The notes under the pieces were generated by a model. The model saw only the letters and a list, made by a program, of their open reading frames with translations, made no database searches and was not told the DNA's origin. From the NCBI GenBank assembly GCA_024697985.1, contig JAILRX010000069.1:1-26970 (forward strand): a DNA stretch of 26,970 bases. The letters are read 5' to 3'. This stretch comes from Treponemataceae bacterium. GTDB taxonomy: Bacteria; Spirochaetota; Spirochaetia; Treponematales; Treponemataceae. Of the stretch, positions 1 to 8,457 are shown in pieces. Position 1 is the stretch's first letter; each line of letters begins with the position of its first letter. Made by a program: the position numbers and the translations under genes.

Positions 1-1977
1 ACAGAACGAATACTTTATTACACAGGAAAAATACATAAAATCGGCGAAATTGATGATGGCGCCGCTACAATGGACTGGATGCAGCAGGAGCAGGATCGAG
101 GAATTACGATTCAGAGTGCCGCTACAACGACTTATTGGAAAAACCATCAGATTAACATCATCGACACTCCCGGCCACGTTGACTTTACGGCCGAAGTTGA
201 ACGAAGTCTTCGTGTTTTGGATGGAGCCGTTGCCGTTTTGTGTGCGGTAGGCGGTGTACAGCCTCAGACAGAAACTGTATGGAAACAGGCTGATGAATAC
301 AATGTTCCTCGAATCTGTTTCGTAAACAAGATGGACCGAATGGGTGCTGATTTTGAAGGTGCAATGAATGACGTGCACGAAAAATTCGGTGCGACTCCGG
401 TGGCTGTCCAGCTTCCAATCGGAAAAGAGAATAATTTTGAAGGCGTAGTCGACCTTATCAAAATGAAAGAATATCGTTTTGACCCAAATGATGAAGGTGA
501 AACGGTAATCGAAAGTGAAATTGCTCCAGAACGTCTTGATGAAGCTAAAGCCTGGCGAGATAAAATGATAGATACTGTTGCAAGTTTTAATGATGATCTT
601 GCAGAACTTTATCTTATGGGAGAAGAAATTTCCAACGAGCAGATCATGGCAGAACTCAGACGTGGAACCATAGCACGTGACTTTGTTCCATTCCTTTGCG
701 GTTCGGCAAGAAAAAATACGGCCGTTCAGCCTTTGATCGATGCCATCGTAAACTATCTTCCAAGCCCTGACGAAGTACCTCCTGCAAAGGCAACTCATGT
801 AAAAAAGGAAACTGAAGTTGAAGTTCCTTGTAATCCTAGCGGAACACCTTGCGGGCTTGTTTTCAAGATTCAGTACGACAAGGAAATGGGTTCATTGTGC
901 TATGTTCGAATGTATTCTGGAAAAATCAAGCCGGGTGAACAGGTTTTCAACGTAGGAAAGAAAAAGAGAGAACGAGTAAACCGAATCCTTCGAATGCACT
1001 CAAATAAAAGTGAAGCCATGGATTGTGTTGAAGCAGGCGATATCGCAGTTTTCATCGGACTTAAACTTGCACAGACCGGTGATACAATCGGCAGTGAAGG
1101 AATGCCTGTCCTGCTCGAAAAACTTCATTTTCCTGAGCCTGTTATTTCAGTTTCAATCGAGCCTGAAACTCTCAGTGACCGGGATAAATTAAAGGAAACT
1201 CTTGATATTCTTTCCAAGGAAGATCCGACCTTTACATCAAAAGATGATGCAGAAACTGGACAGCTCATCATCAGCGGAATGGGTGAGCTTCATCTTGATG
1301 TTCTTGTTACAAGAATGAAGGATGATTTTAAGGTAAATGCCCGAGTTGGAAATCCTCAGGTAACATATCGAGAATCAATTACCTGTGCAAACGACCATAC
1401 GGAAGTTTTCGACAAGGTTATCGGTGGAAAACAGAACTGTGCAAAAATTACCTTGCACGTTGAGCCGAATCAGAATTCAGGAAATACATACACTTGCAAT
1501 GTTAAAAAAGGTGATATTCCAGGCGAGATTTTTGATTCCATCCAGAGCGGAATTACAAACTCATTCGGTTCGGGAATCCAGTACGGCTATCCTTGCTGTG
1601 ATATCGCAGTAACAGTAACTGATATCCAGTATGATCCGCTTACAGCTTCAACTTTTGCATTCGAAGCTTGTGCCGTTCAGGCCTTTGACGAAGCTTGCCG
1701 AAAATCAAGTCCTGAACTTCTTGAGCCTGTTATGAATGTTGATATTTTAAGTCCTGTCGAATTTGTCGGAGATGCGATGAGCCTTGTCATTCAGAGGGGC
1801 GGCATCATTCAGAGTCAGGAGTCAAAACCAAGCACCGAAGTCATTCACGCTCAGGCACCAATGGCAAAAATGTTTGGTTTTTCAACCAGCTTGCGTTCGG
1901 TAACACAGGGAAGGGCCAGTTTCGGAATGGAATTCAGTCATTTTCAGGTTAAACCGGGAGGATTGAATAATTTCTAA
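1..1977 (+). CDS. fusA: Elongation factor G, spirochaete type (5' end outside window)
   Basis: This is a ribosomal translocase or recycling GTPase of the EF-G family. The reading frame is open from base 1 (TERILYYTGKIHKIGE), so the initiator and the P-loop just upstream, about 30-35 residues, lie outside the window. Visible motifs are switch I (RGITIQSA), G3 (DTPGHVDF), G4 (NKMD) and G5 (CGSARK). Domain II, domain III (ISGMGELHLDVL), domain IV and a C-terminal domain V (MFGFSTSLRSVTQGRASF) follow. The domain IV tip reads YDPLTAS where classical EF-G has YHDVDSS, so the conserved histidine is an aspartate (codon 1633-1635). Spirochaetes often carry two EF-Gs; in Borrelia one translocates and the other only recycles ribosomes. 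The odd tip favours the EF-G2 or recycling type, but this is inference. The stop shares one base with the uvrA start (TAATG). Confidence 0.93.
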   Translation, partial: TERILYYTGKIHKIGEIDDGAATMDWMQQEQDRGITIQSAATTTYWKNHQINIIDTPGHVDFTAEVERSLRVLDGAVAVLCAVGGVQPQTETVWKQADEYNVPRICFVNKMDRMGADFEGAMNDVHEKFGATPVAVQLPIGKENNFEGVVDLIKMKEYRFDPNDEGETVIESEIAPERLDEAKAWRDKMIDTVASFNDDLAELYLMGEEISNEQIMAELRRGTIARDFVPFLCGSARKNTAVQPLIDAIVNYLPSPDEVPPAKATHVKKETEVEVPCNPSGTPCGLVFKIQYDKEMGSLCYVRMYSGKIKPGEQVFNVGKKKRERVNRILRMHSNKSEAMDCVEAGDIAVFIGLKLAQTGDTIGSEGMPVLLEKLHFPEPVISVSIEPETLSDRDKLKETLDILSKEDPTFTSKDDAETGQLIISGMGELHLDVLVTRMKDDFKVNARVGNPQVTYRESITCANDHTEVFDKVIGGKQNCAKITLHVEPNQNSGNTYTCNVKKGDIPGEIFDSIQSGITNSFGSGIQYGYPCCDIAVTVTDIQYDPLTASTFAFEACAVQAFDEACRKSSPELLEPVMNVDILSPVEFVGDAMSLVIQRGGIIQSQESKPSTEVIHAQAPMAKMFGFSTSLRSVTQGRASFGMEFSHFQVKPGGLNNF

Positions 1978-4853
1978 TGGCTTCATCAGTTGAACCGATA
2001 GTTAATGGCCCGAAACTCGTAATCAAGGGTGCTCGGGAACATAACTTAAAGAATGTTGATTTGGAAATTCCTCGAAATAAGCTTGTCGTTTTTTCCGGCC
2101 TTTCCGGAAGCGGAAAGAGCAGTCTTGCCTTCGACACGATTTTTGCTGAAGGCCAGAGACGTTACATGGAAAGCCTTTCAAGCTATGCCCGTCAGTTTTT
2201 GGGTACGATGGACAAGCCTGATGTCGATTTGATTGAAGGTTTGAGCCCTGCAATTTCAATCGAGCAAAAATCAACTAATAAAAATCCTCGTTCAACAGTC
2301 GGAACAATTACTGAAATCTACGATTACTACCGATTGCTTTACGCCCGAATCGGAAAACCTCATTGTCCAAACTGCGGCCGGGAAATTCAGGAACAGTCGA
2401 TTGACCAGATTGTAGATGTCATCATGAGCTGGAACGATGGTACCAAAATCCAGATTCTGTCTCCTGTAATCCGTGGAAAAAAAGGTGAACATCAGAAGAT
2501 AATTGATGACGCCAAGGCAAGTGGTTTTATCAGGGCAAGAATTGACGGCGTAATGGCCGATTTGGACGAAACGATAAAGCTTGATAAACAGAAAAAACAT
2601 ACGATTGAAATCGTTGTAGATAGAATAATCAAAAATGCAGATTCAAGAAGCCGAATTTCTGAATCGGTTGAGACTGCCCTTCAAAGTGCGAATGGAATCG
2701 TCCTGGTAAACAGACGAATCGAAAATCCTGATGGAAGCAGTTCTGAAGAAGAAGTCTTTTTCAGTCAGAAAAATGCCTGCCCTGACTGTGGTATTTCAAT
2801 GCCGGAACTTCAACCTCGTCTTTTCAGTTTTAACAATCCGTTTGGAGCCTGCCCTGAATGTACGGGTCTGGGTGAAAAAATGGAATGGAGTATGGAAAAA
2901 ATCCTTCCGGATGATTCTCTTTCGTTTAATGAGCGCGCTTTACCGTTTTTCAATCCTGACAGTGCATGGAATACTTCGGTTTTTCAGGCTGTAGCGGATG
3001 CTGCAGGCTTTAGCCTCGACACTCCGATAAAAGATTTGACAGAAGAACAGTTCAACTTTTTGTGGAACGGAAATCCTGATAAAAAACTTCACTGGATTTA
3101 CAAAAAACAAAGCGGAGAAGGCTATTCAGAATACAACCGTCCTTGGATTGGAGTTCTTGCCGAAATGAAGCGCCGTTATGCCGAAGCCTGGGGCGATACT
3201 CAAAAGAAAAATATAGAAGAAAAATTCATGCAGATTTCGCCTTGTTCTTCCTGCCACGGAAAACGACTGAGACCTGAAGCCTTGGGAGTGACGGTCGGCG
3301 GAAAAAATATCTGGGAACTTTGCGAACTTTCAGTCGTGGACTCAATTGAGTTTTTCAAGAACCTGAAGCTTACTGAAAACGAAACTCAGATTGCATCTCA
3401 GGTGCTCAAGGAAATCCGCTCTCGGCTTTCTTTTTTGAACAATGTCGGCCTTGAATATCTGACACTCGAACGGGCTGCAGAAACTTTGAGTGGCGGTGAA
3501 GCACAGCGAATCAGGCTTGCAACACAGATCGGTTCTGCCTTGTGCGGCGTAATGTACATCCTCGATGAGCCTTCAATCGGACTTCATCAGCGGGACAATC
3601 AAAAGTTAATTGATACGCTGATAAATCTTCGTGATAACGGAAATACAGTTATCGTTGTCGAACATGACGAGCAGACCTTAAGGACTGCAGATTATCTTGT
3701 AGATCTTGGCCCTGGAGCAGGTGTTAACGGCGGTGAAGTCGTTGCCGCAGGAACTCCAGAATTTGTCGCAGGCGTCAAGGAAAGCGTAACGGGTCAGTAC
3801 CTTGCTGGGACTTTGAAAATGGAAATCCCGTCGGAAAGGCGAAAGGGTAACGGAAACTTCATCAAGGTATGGGGTGCTTCCGAGCACAATCTTAAAAACA
3901 TCAACGTTTCAATTCCTCTTGGAATGTTTACATGCATTACAGGTGTCAGTGGAAGCGGGAAATCAACCTTGATGAGCGATATAATTTATCCTGCTGTTTC
4001 CAACAAGTTGATGAAAACAAAATATCCTGTCGGTGAATGTGCAAGCATCGAAGGTATTGAATGCCTGGATAAGGTAATCAATATTGATCAAAGCCCGATC
4101 GGAAGGTCGCCACGAAGCAATCCTGCCACTTATGTCGGCGTTTTCGACGCAATCCGTGATTTGTATGCAAGCCTGCCTGATTCAAAGGCTCGTGGCTATC
4201 AAAAAGGTCGCTTCAGTTTTAACGTTAAGGGCGGTCGCTGCGAAAACTGTCAGGGTGCAGGACAGATCGTCATTGAAATGAACTTTTTGCCGGACGTTTA
4301 CATTCAGTGTGAAGTTTGTGGTGGCAAACGGTTCAATCATGAAACTCTGGAAGTTCTTTATAAGGGTAAATCAATCAATGATGTTTTGAATATGACAATT
4401 GATGAGGCTTGCGAGTTTTTCAGTGCAATTCCTCAAATTTATAGAAAAATTTCTACTTTGCAGGCTGTCGGTTTGGGCTACATCCAGCTTGGACAGAATG
4501 CTCTGACTTTAAGTGGTGGAGAGGCGCAGCGGGTAAAGCTTGCAAACGAACTTGCCCGACCTGGAACCGGAAAAACTCTTTATATCCTTGATGAGCCGAC
4601 AACAGGTCTGCATTTTGCTGATGTAAAGCAGTTGATGGGCGTAATTCAAAAGCTCGTCGATAACGGAAATTCCGTTTTGATGATTGAGCATAATATTGAT
4701 GTCATCGCACAGGCAGATTATGTTATTGATTTGGGACCTGAAGGCGGAAGTGGAGGAGGAACAGTCATAACGACCGGAACTCCGGAAGAAATCTGTGAAT
4801 GTGAAAAATCCTACACGGGAATGTTCTTGAAGGATGCTTTGAAAAAAGGTTGA
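1977..4853 (+). CDS. uvrA: UvrABC excision nuclease subunit A
   Basis: UvrA is the damage-recognition ATPase of nucleotide excision repair. It works as a dimer that loads UvrB. The protein is 958 aa, the usual length for the family (about 940). Two ABC ATPase modules are visible: Walker A GLSGSGKS at residues 41-48 with ABC signature LSGGE near 504, and a second Walker A GVSGSGKS near 656 with LSGGE near 845 and DEPTTGLH near 872. Zinc-binding CxxC pairs occur at CPNC (about 130), CPDC (about 268) with CPEC (about 291), CSSC, and CENC paired with CEVC in the second half. The ATG start overlaps the last base of the EF-G stop; a GGGAGG lies about 15 nt upstream, which is a long spacing, so translational coupling is likely. 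Nothing appears truncated. Confidence 0.97.
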   Translation: MASSVEPIVNGPKLVIKGAREHNLKNVDLEIPRNKLVVFSGLSGSGKSSLAFDTIFAEGQRRYMESLSSYARQFLGTMDKPDVDLIEGLSPAISIEQKSTNKNPRSTVGTITEIYDYYRLLYARIGKPHCPNCGREIQEQSIDQIVDVIMSWNDGTKIQILSPVIRGKKGEHQKIIDDAKASGFIRARIDGVMADLDETIKLDKQKKHTIEIVVDRIIKNADSRSRISESVETALQSANGIVLVNRRIENPDGSSSEEEVFFSQKNACPDCGISMPELQPRLFSFNNPFGACPECTGLGEKMEWSMEKILPDDSLSFNERALPFFNPDSAWNTSVFQAVADAAGFSLDTPIKDLTEEQFNFLWNGNPDKKLHWIYKKQSGEGYSEYNRPWIGVLAEMKRRYAEAWGDTQKKNIEEKFMQISPCSSCHGKRLRPEALGVTVGGKNIWELCELSVVDSIEFFKNLKLTENETQIASQVLKEIRSRLSFLNNVGLEYLTLERAAETLSGGEAQRIRLATQIGSALCGVMYILDEPSIGLHQRDNQKLIDTLINLRDNGNTVIVVEHDEQTLRTADYLVDLGPGAGVNGGEVVAAGTPEFVAGVKESVTGQYLAGTLKMEIPSERRKGNGNFIKVWGASEHNLKNINVSIPLGMFTCITGVSGSGKSTLMSDIIYPAVSNKLMKTKYPVGECASIEGIECLDKVINIDQSPIGRSPRSNPATYVGVFDAIRDLYASLPDSKARGYQKGRFSFNVKGGRCENCQGAGQIVIEMNFLPDVYIQCEVCGGKRFNHETLEVLYKGKSINDVLNMTIDEACEFFSAIPQIYRKISTLQAVGLGYIQLGQNALTLSGGEAQRVKLANELARPGTGKTLYILDEPTTGLHFADVKQLMGVIQKLVDNGNSVLMIEHNIDVIAQADYVIDLGPEGGSGGGTVITTGTPEEICECEKSYTGMFLKDALKKG

Positions 4854-4857
4854 TTTA

Positions 4858-7800
4858 GTGCGTTTTAAAAAGTTACTTGCCTTGTTATTGCTGATGTCCT
4901 CATTTACGCTTTTCGCAGAAGAAACTAGTACTTCGACGACAGCTTCGAGCACGACTGCAACCGAGACGAGCGCGACTGCAACCGAGTTGTCCGCCTCGAG
5001 CAACGCGGACGCGACAGATGAATCCGGTACTGCGGACGCAACCACCGAGTCGAGCGCAACGGAAACGACGGAGTCGACCGCGACTGATTCGGATACAACT
5101 ACAAAAAAGACAAGAAATAAAAAAAAGACTGAAGAAGAAACAACTCCAGAAACAAAATCCGCTTCAAAAACCGTAATCACGATTCTTTCCGCCCAGAAAA
5201 CCGAATATGCGAAATCCGAAGAAGGAAATGACATCATCGTTCTTATTGGTTCGGTACAGCTATCCGTGGAACAGAACGGCACTAAAACCATCGTATCTGC
5301 AGACACCGTGACTTACGAAAGGGCACGACAGCGCCTTTATGCCGAAGGTTCTGTTGTCCTTGAAAAAATGTCTGGTACGACCGTTACAGAAACAATTACG
5401 GCCGATTCAATACTTTTCAATTCTGAAAATCAGGAAGGTGTCTTTAATAAAGGTCGTGTTACTCAAAACGACAGCGACATGATCAAGCTCGATTCTTCTT
5501 CAAGTCTTGTGGTAAGTTCAGATCTTTTTGCGCGATCTGCAACTGGCGTCATCGGGTTTAAGAACGGAAAACTTTCATTTTGCGATGAGGATGAGCCTCA
5601 CTGGCTTATCAATGCGACAAGAATCTGGCTTTTGCCTGGAAATGAATTTGCATTTTTCAATGCGGTTTTTTCGGTCGGTTATATCCCGGTTTTGTACCTG
5701 CCATTTTTTTACTATCCGAAAGACGAAATGATTTTTAATCCGGTTTTGGGTTATGACGGACGAAAAGGTTATTATCTTCAAACATCGACCTATCTTATCG
5801 GACGAAAATCAACATCAACTACTGATGATGACGAAGATAACTTTTTCAGCTTTTTGAACACTTCATCAAATAAAAAACAGATTCGTGAAGGTCTCTTTCT
5901 TCACAATCTTGATGAGGATGAAACAAATTCTTCATCAGACTATCTTAGGATTTTGGGCGACTATTACACGACTCTTGGTGGAATGGTCGGTATCCAAGGT
6001 TCGTTTACGCCTGGAAAGGTGCTTACAGGACTCGATTTTTCTTTGCTGACAGGTTTTTCAAACACAATTTTCAAAAATTCGTACGGATATACGATTTATG
6101 ATTCAGCAGATGATTATGCGACAAATTATGACAACGGATACTTTTTCGGTTATACGATTCCTTTCCGTTTTTATGGAAACCTCAAGGCTACGATTTCGTA
6201 TTCTCCGATTTCTTTTACCTTGTCGATGCCGCTTTATTCGGATCCATATTTTGACAACGACTTTATTACAAGTAGAACAGAATCCATGAACTGGCTTTCA
6301 GTAATTACTGATGGTCTTACTGATGATGAAAGTACGTCAACTGTTGTTTCTGGTGTATCTTCATATACCTGGCAGGGAACTTTGAACGTCAATCCAAAAA
6401 TTTCAGCCTTGAATCCATATATTACGACGTTGAACCTAAGCAATTTGAAGGCTTCTATTTTGTTCAATTCTACAACAAACACATCGCTTGAAGGAAACAT
6501 CGCTAACTACAGTCCTAACCGAAAGTTCTATTATCCGGCACAGGTCGTTCCTGCAAGCGGTACCATAAATATTGCGGGAACCTTGTTTTCATATCCAGGA
6601 AAAACTACTTCATCAAGTAAGAAAACTGAAAAGGTTGAAAAGAATGGATTCGAGGACAAGTTTGTGACTCCAGATTTCTTGACGGAAAAAGAGGTTTCGG
6701 AAGAAAAGAACGCGTCCGAAGAACTGCCGGATAATGAAGAAAAGAACGCGTCCGAAGAACAGCCAGATGTTGAAGAAAAGAACGAGTCCGAAGAACAGCC
6801 AGATGTTGAAGAAAAGAACGAGTCCGAAGAACTGCCGGATGCCGAGGTACAAGCTGAAGATGAACTTGTCCTTTCTGCGCTTCCAGACCTTAAGGTCTCA
6901 AGCTATACGACTTCCACCAGTTCGACCATCAACTATAACCTTACTTATTCTATTGTACCGAACTTTGATTCTCTTATCGTCTATAACGAAAATAAGGTTT
7001 CATCTCCTGAAGAAATTGACTTCAGCGAGGAATATTTCAAGTCGACTTACTGGAAATTGTCAGGTACGGCTCAGCTTACAAGCAGTCTTTCCTTGTTTGA
7101 CAGCATCCTTTCGCTTTCAAATAATTTTAAGTTTACGCCGGCCTATCAGGACCACCCTGTAATTTCAGAAGATTATTATACGACAGAAACAGAACGTCAG
7201 AAAATCACGTTGGCCGATTATTCTGCGTTCTCCATGAATTTGACAAACACTAATTCCATTGCAGTAAAACCTTTTGTTTATCTGCCTGTTGTTTACGATA
7301 CGAATTTTTCTTGGAACTCCGTAATCCAGATTGTAGATACTGAATTTACAGGAACCTATGATGAACCTGAGTGGAACTACAAACTTCCTGAATGGGATGA
7401 CGATGGAATTCCAACGCATAACCTTACTTTCAACCTTGTTTCTAAAGAGGATTCGTTCTCACAGACACTTTCTCTTGTTTCAACTTTGCCGCCTGTAACT
7501 TCCGAATATACGATGAAACTTGCACTGGTCTTTCCTTATGTTTCGCTTTCTGCTGAATCTGGTTTTACTCAGCTCGAAATAGACAGTGATGGGGATGGAG
7601 TAGTGGATTCAAGTTTTGAAAGCGGAACCTATTTTTATGACTATGAAGTCAAGCCAATCAAAGAATCCCTGTCGATGAGCTTTTTCGACAAGAAATTTAC
7701 TGTATCACAGGCTTTCCAGTACAATATGGAAGAGAAGCATGCGACTTCCTTAAGCTTTTCACTTTCCGGATGGGGCGTTTCAGCTTCCTACACGATGCAG

Positions 7801-8418
7801 TACACACTGCCTTATACCCTTACAGAAGAAGATGGATGGGTCGCAGAAGACGAAAAGAAATTTTTGCCTTACACGGCTTCCCTTAAATATACTCTTCCTT
7901 CTCAAAAATACCGCTGGTGGAAAAACCGAATCATTTTTTCACCTGGATTCAATACATCGATTACTGCCGACTTGATTAAGCCGACCAGCAGTTATTTTCT
8001 TTTCAATCCGTCTTTCTCATTTGAAATTACGGATTTCCTCACGATTACCTTTGCATCAAGTTCCCGAAACGACGTAATTTTCAGATATGTTCAGAGCCTT
8101 TTTGATTATGAGGTTGAAATCCCTGGTGAAAAGAACATTTTCAAGGATTTGTGGTATTCATTTGATTTTGCCAACGTTGAAAACCGACAGAATTCAGGCT
8201 TTAAGATCAAGAGTTTTTCCATCAAGCTTACTCACGACCTTCATGACTGGAGCGTCAATTCTGAATTCTCAGTTTCGCCAAGGTTGATAACCGATGAATT
8301 CCCTTATCGATACGACTTTTCTCCATACTTCACGCTTTCTGTTGTATGGAAGCCAATGGAGAACTTCAAGACTCAGATTGAAGATGAATATGGTGAATTT
8401 ACCCTTAATCCAGATTAA
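4858..8418 (+). CDS. lptD: LptD/OstA-like outer-membrane assembly protein, 1186 aa
   Basis: The start is GTG, chosen because AAGG lies 8 nt upstream and a clean signal peptide follows (RFKKLLALLLLMSSFTLFA, residues 2-20). Next come a Thr/Ser/Ala/Glu low-complexity stretch (about 21-84), a Lys-rich linker, and an OstA/LptA-like beta-jellyroll (about 105-205: IIVLIGSVQLSVEQNG, IVSADTVTYE, LYAEGSVVLEK, ITADSILFNSEN). The long remainder is rich in alternating aromatic strands typical of a beta-barrel. In proteobacteria LptD inserts LPS into the outer membrane. Treponemes lack classical LPS yet keep an LptD homologue, so the substrate is uncertain. The protein is much longer than E. coli LptD (about 784 aa). 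Oddities are four 12-residue repeats at residues 615-662 and a DxDxDG-type motif at 909-917. It lies 4 bp after uvrA. Confidence 0.85.
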   Translation: MRFKKLLALLLLMSSFTLFAEETSTSTTASSTTATETSATATELSASSNADATDESGTADATTESSATETTESTATDSDTTTKKTRNKKKTEEETTPETKSASKTVITILSAQKTEYAKSEEGNDIIVLIGSVQLSVEQNGTKTIVSADTVTYERARQRLYAEGSVVLEKMSGTTVTETITADSILFNSENQEGVFNKGRVTQNDSDMIKLDSSSSLVVSSDLFARSATGVIGFKNGKLSFCDEDEPHWLINATRIWLLPGNEFAFFNAVFSVGYIPVLYLPFFYYPKDEMIFNPVLGYDGRKGYYLQTSTYLIGRKSTSTTDDDEDNFFSFLNTSSNKKQIREGLFLHNLDEDETNSSSDYLRILGDYYTTLGGMVGIQGSFTPGKVLTGLDFSLLTGFSNTIFKNSYGYTIYDSADDYATNYDNGYFFGYTIPFRFYGNLKATISYSPISFTLSMPLYSDPYFDNDFITSRTESMNWLSVITDGLTDDESTSTVVSGVSSYTWQGTLNVNPKISALNPYITTLNLSNLKASILFNSTTNTSLEGNIANYSPNRKFYYPAQVVPASGTINIAGTLFSYPGKTTSSSKKTEKVEKNGFEDKFVTPDFLTEKEVSEEKNASEELPDNEEKNASEEQPDVEEKNESEEQPDVEEKNESEELPDAEVQAEDELVLSALPDLKVSSYTTSTSSTINYNLTYSIVPNFDSLIVYNENKVSSPEEIDFSEEYFKSTYWKLSGTAQLTSSLSLFDSILSLSNNFKFTPAYQDHPVISEDYYTTETERQKITLADYSAFSMNLTNTNSIAVKPFVYLPVVYDTNFSWNSVIQIVDTEFTGTYDEPEWNYKLPEWDDDGIPTHNLTFNLVSKEDSFSQTLSLVSTLPPVTSEYTMKLALVFPYVSLSAESGFTQLEIDSDGDGVVDSSFESGTYFYDYEVKPIKESLSMSFFDKKFTVSQAFQYNMEEKHATSLSFSLSGWGVSASYTMQYTLPYTLTEEDGWVAEDEKKFLPYTASLKYTLPSQKYRWWKNRIIFSPGFNTSITADLIKPTSSYFLFNPSFSFEITDFLTITFASSSRNDVIFRYVQSLFDYEVEIPGEKNIFKDLWYSFDFANVENRQNSGFKIKSFSIKLTHDLHDWSVNSEFSVSPRLITDEFPYRYDFSPYFTLSVVWKPMENFKTQIEDEYGEFTLNPD
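4918..5107 (+). repeat. Low-complexity Thr/Ser/Ala/Glu-coding stretch in lptD
   Basis: These bases code residues 21 to about 84 of the LptD-like protein and are almost entirely Thr, Ser, Ala, Glu and Asp. The codons are unusually rich in CG (ACG, GCG, TCG) compared with the rest of the gene. A 14-bp direct repeat, CGACTGCAACCGAG, occurs at 4952-4965 and 4973-4986. It probably forms a flexible periplasmic linker after the signal peptide. Confidence 0.7.
6700..6843 (+). repeat. Four tandem 36-bp repeats inside lptD
   Basis: The four units start at 6700, 6736, 6772 and 6808. Each codes EEKNxSEExPDx, with x varying as A/L/N, A/Q/V, E/Q/V and E/L/A. All keep the reading frame and differ by only a few bases; units 2 and 3 differ at a single base. 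The block is strongly acidic and sits between barrel-like segments, so it could be a loop. High identity suggests recent slippage or unequal recombination. Confidence 0.95.
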
Positions 8419-8420
8419 TA

Positions 8421-8449
8421 TTGAAAAATTCTCGATTATGGGGGATAAT
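8421..8449 (+). promoter_or_regulatory. Possible sigma-70 promoter for the 7TM-HD gene group
   Basis: TTGAAA (8421-8426) and GATAAT (8444-8449) each match the consensus at 5 of 6 positions and are separated by 17 bp. The expected transcription start, about 8456, is next to the ATG at 8458, so the mRNA would be nearly leaderless. The GGGGGA at 8440-8445 would then not be transcribed. This is consensus matching by eye only. Confidence 0.35.
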
Positions 8450-8457
8450 GTATATTT

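Noticed and set aside
4509..5306. 265-codon open frame on the minus strand across the uvrA end and lptD start
   Set aside because: It is antisense to two well-supported genes. Its Val/Ser/Ala-rich protein is the mirror of the Thr/Ser/Ala stretch in lptD.
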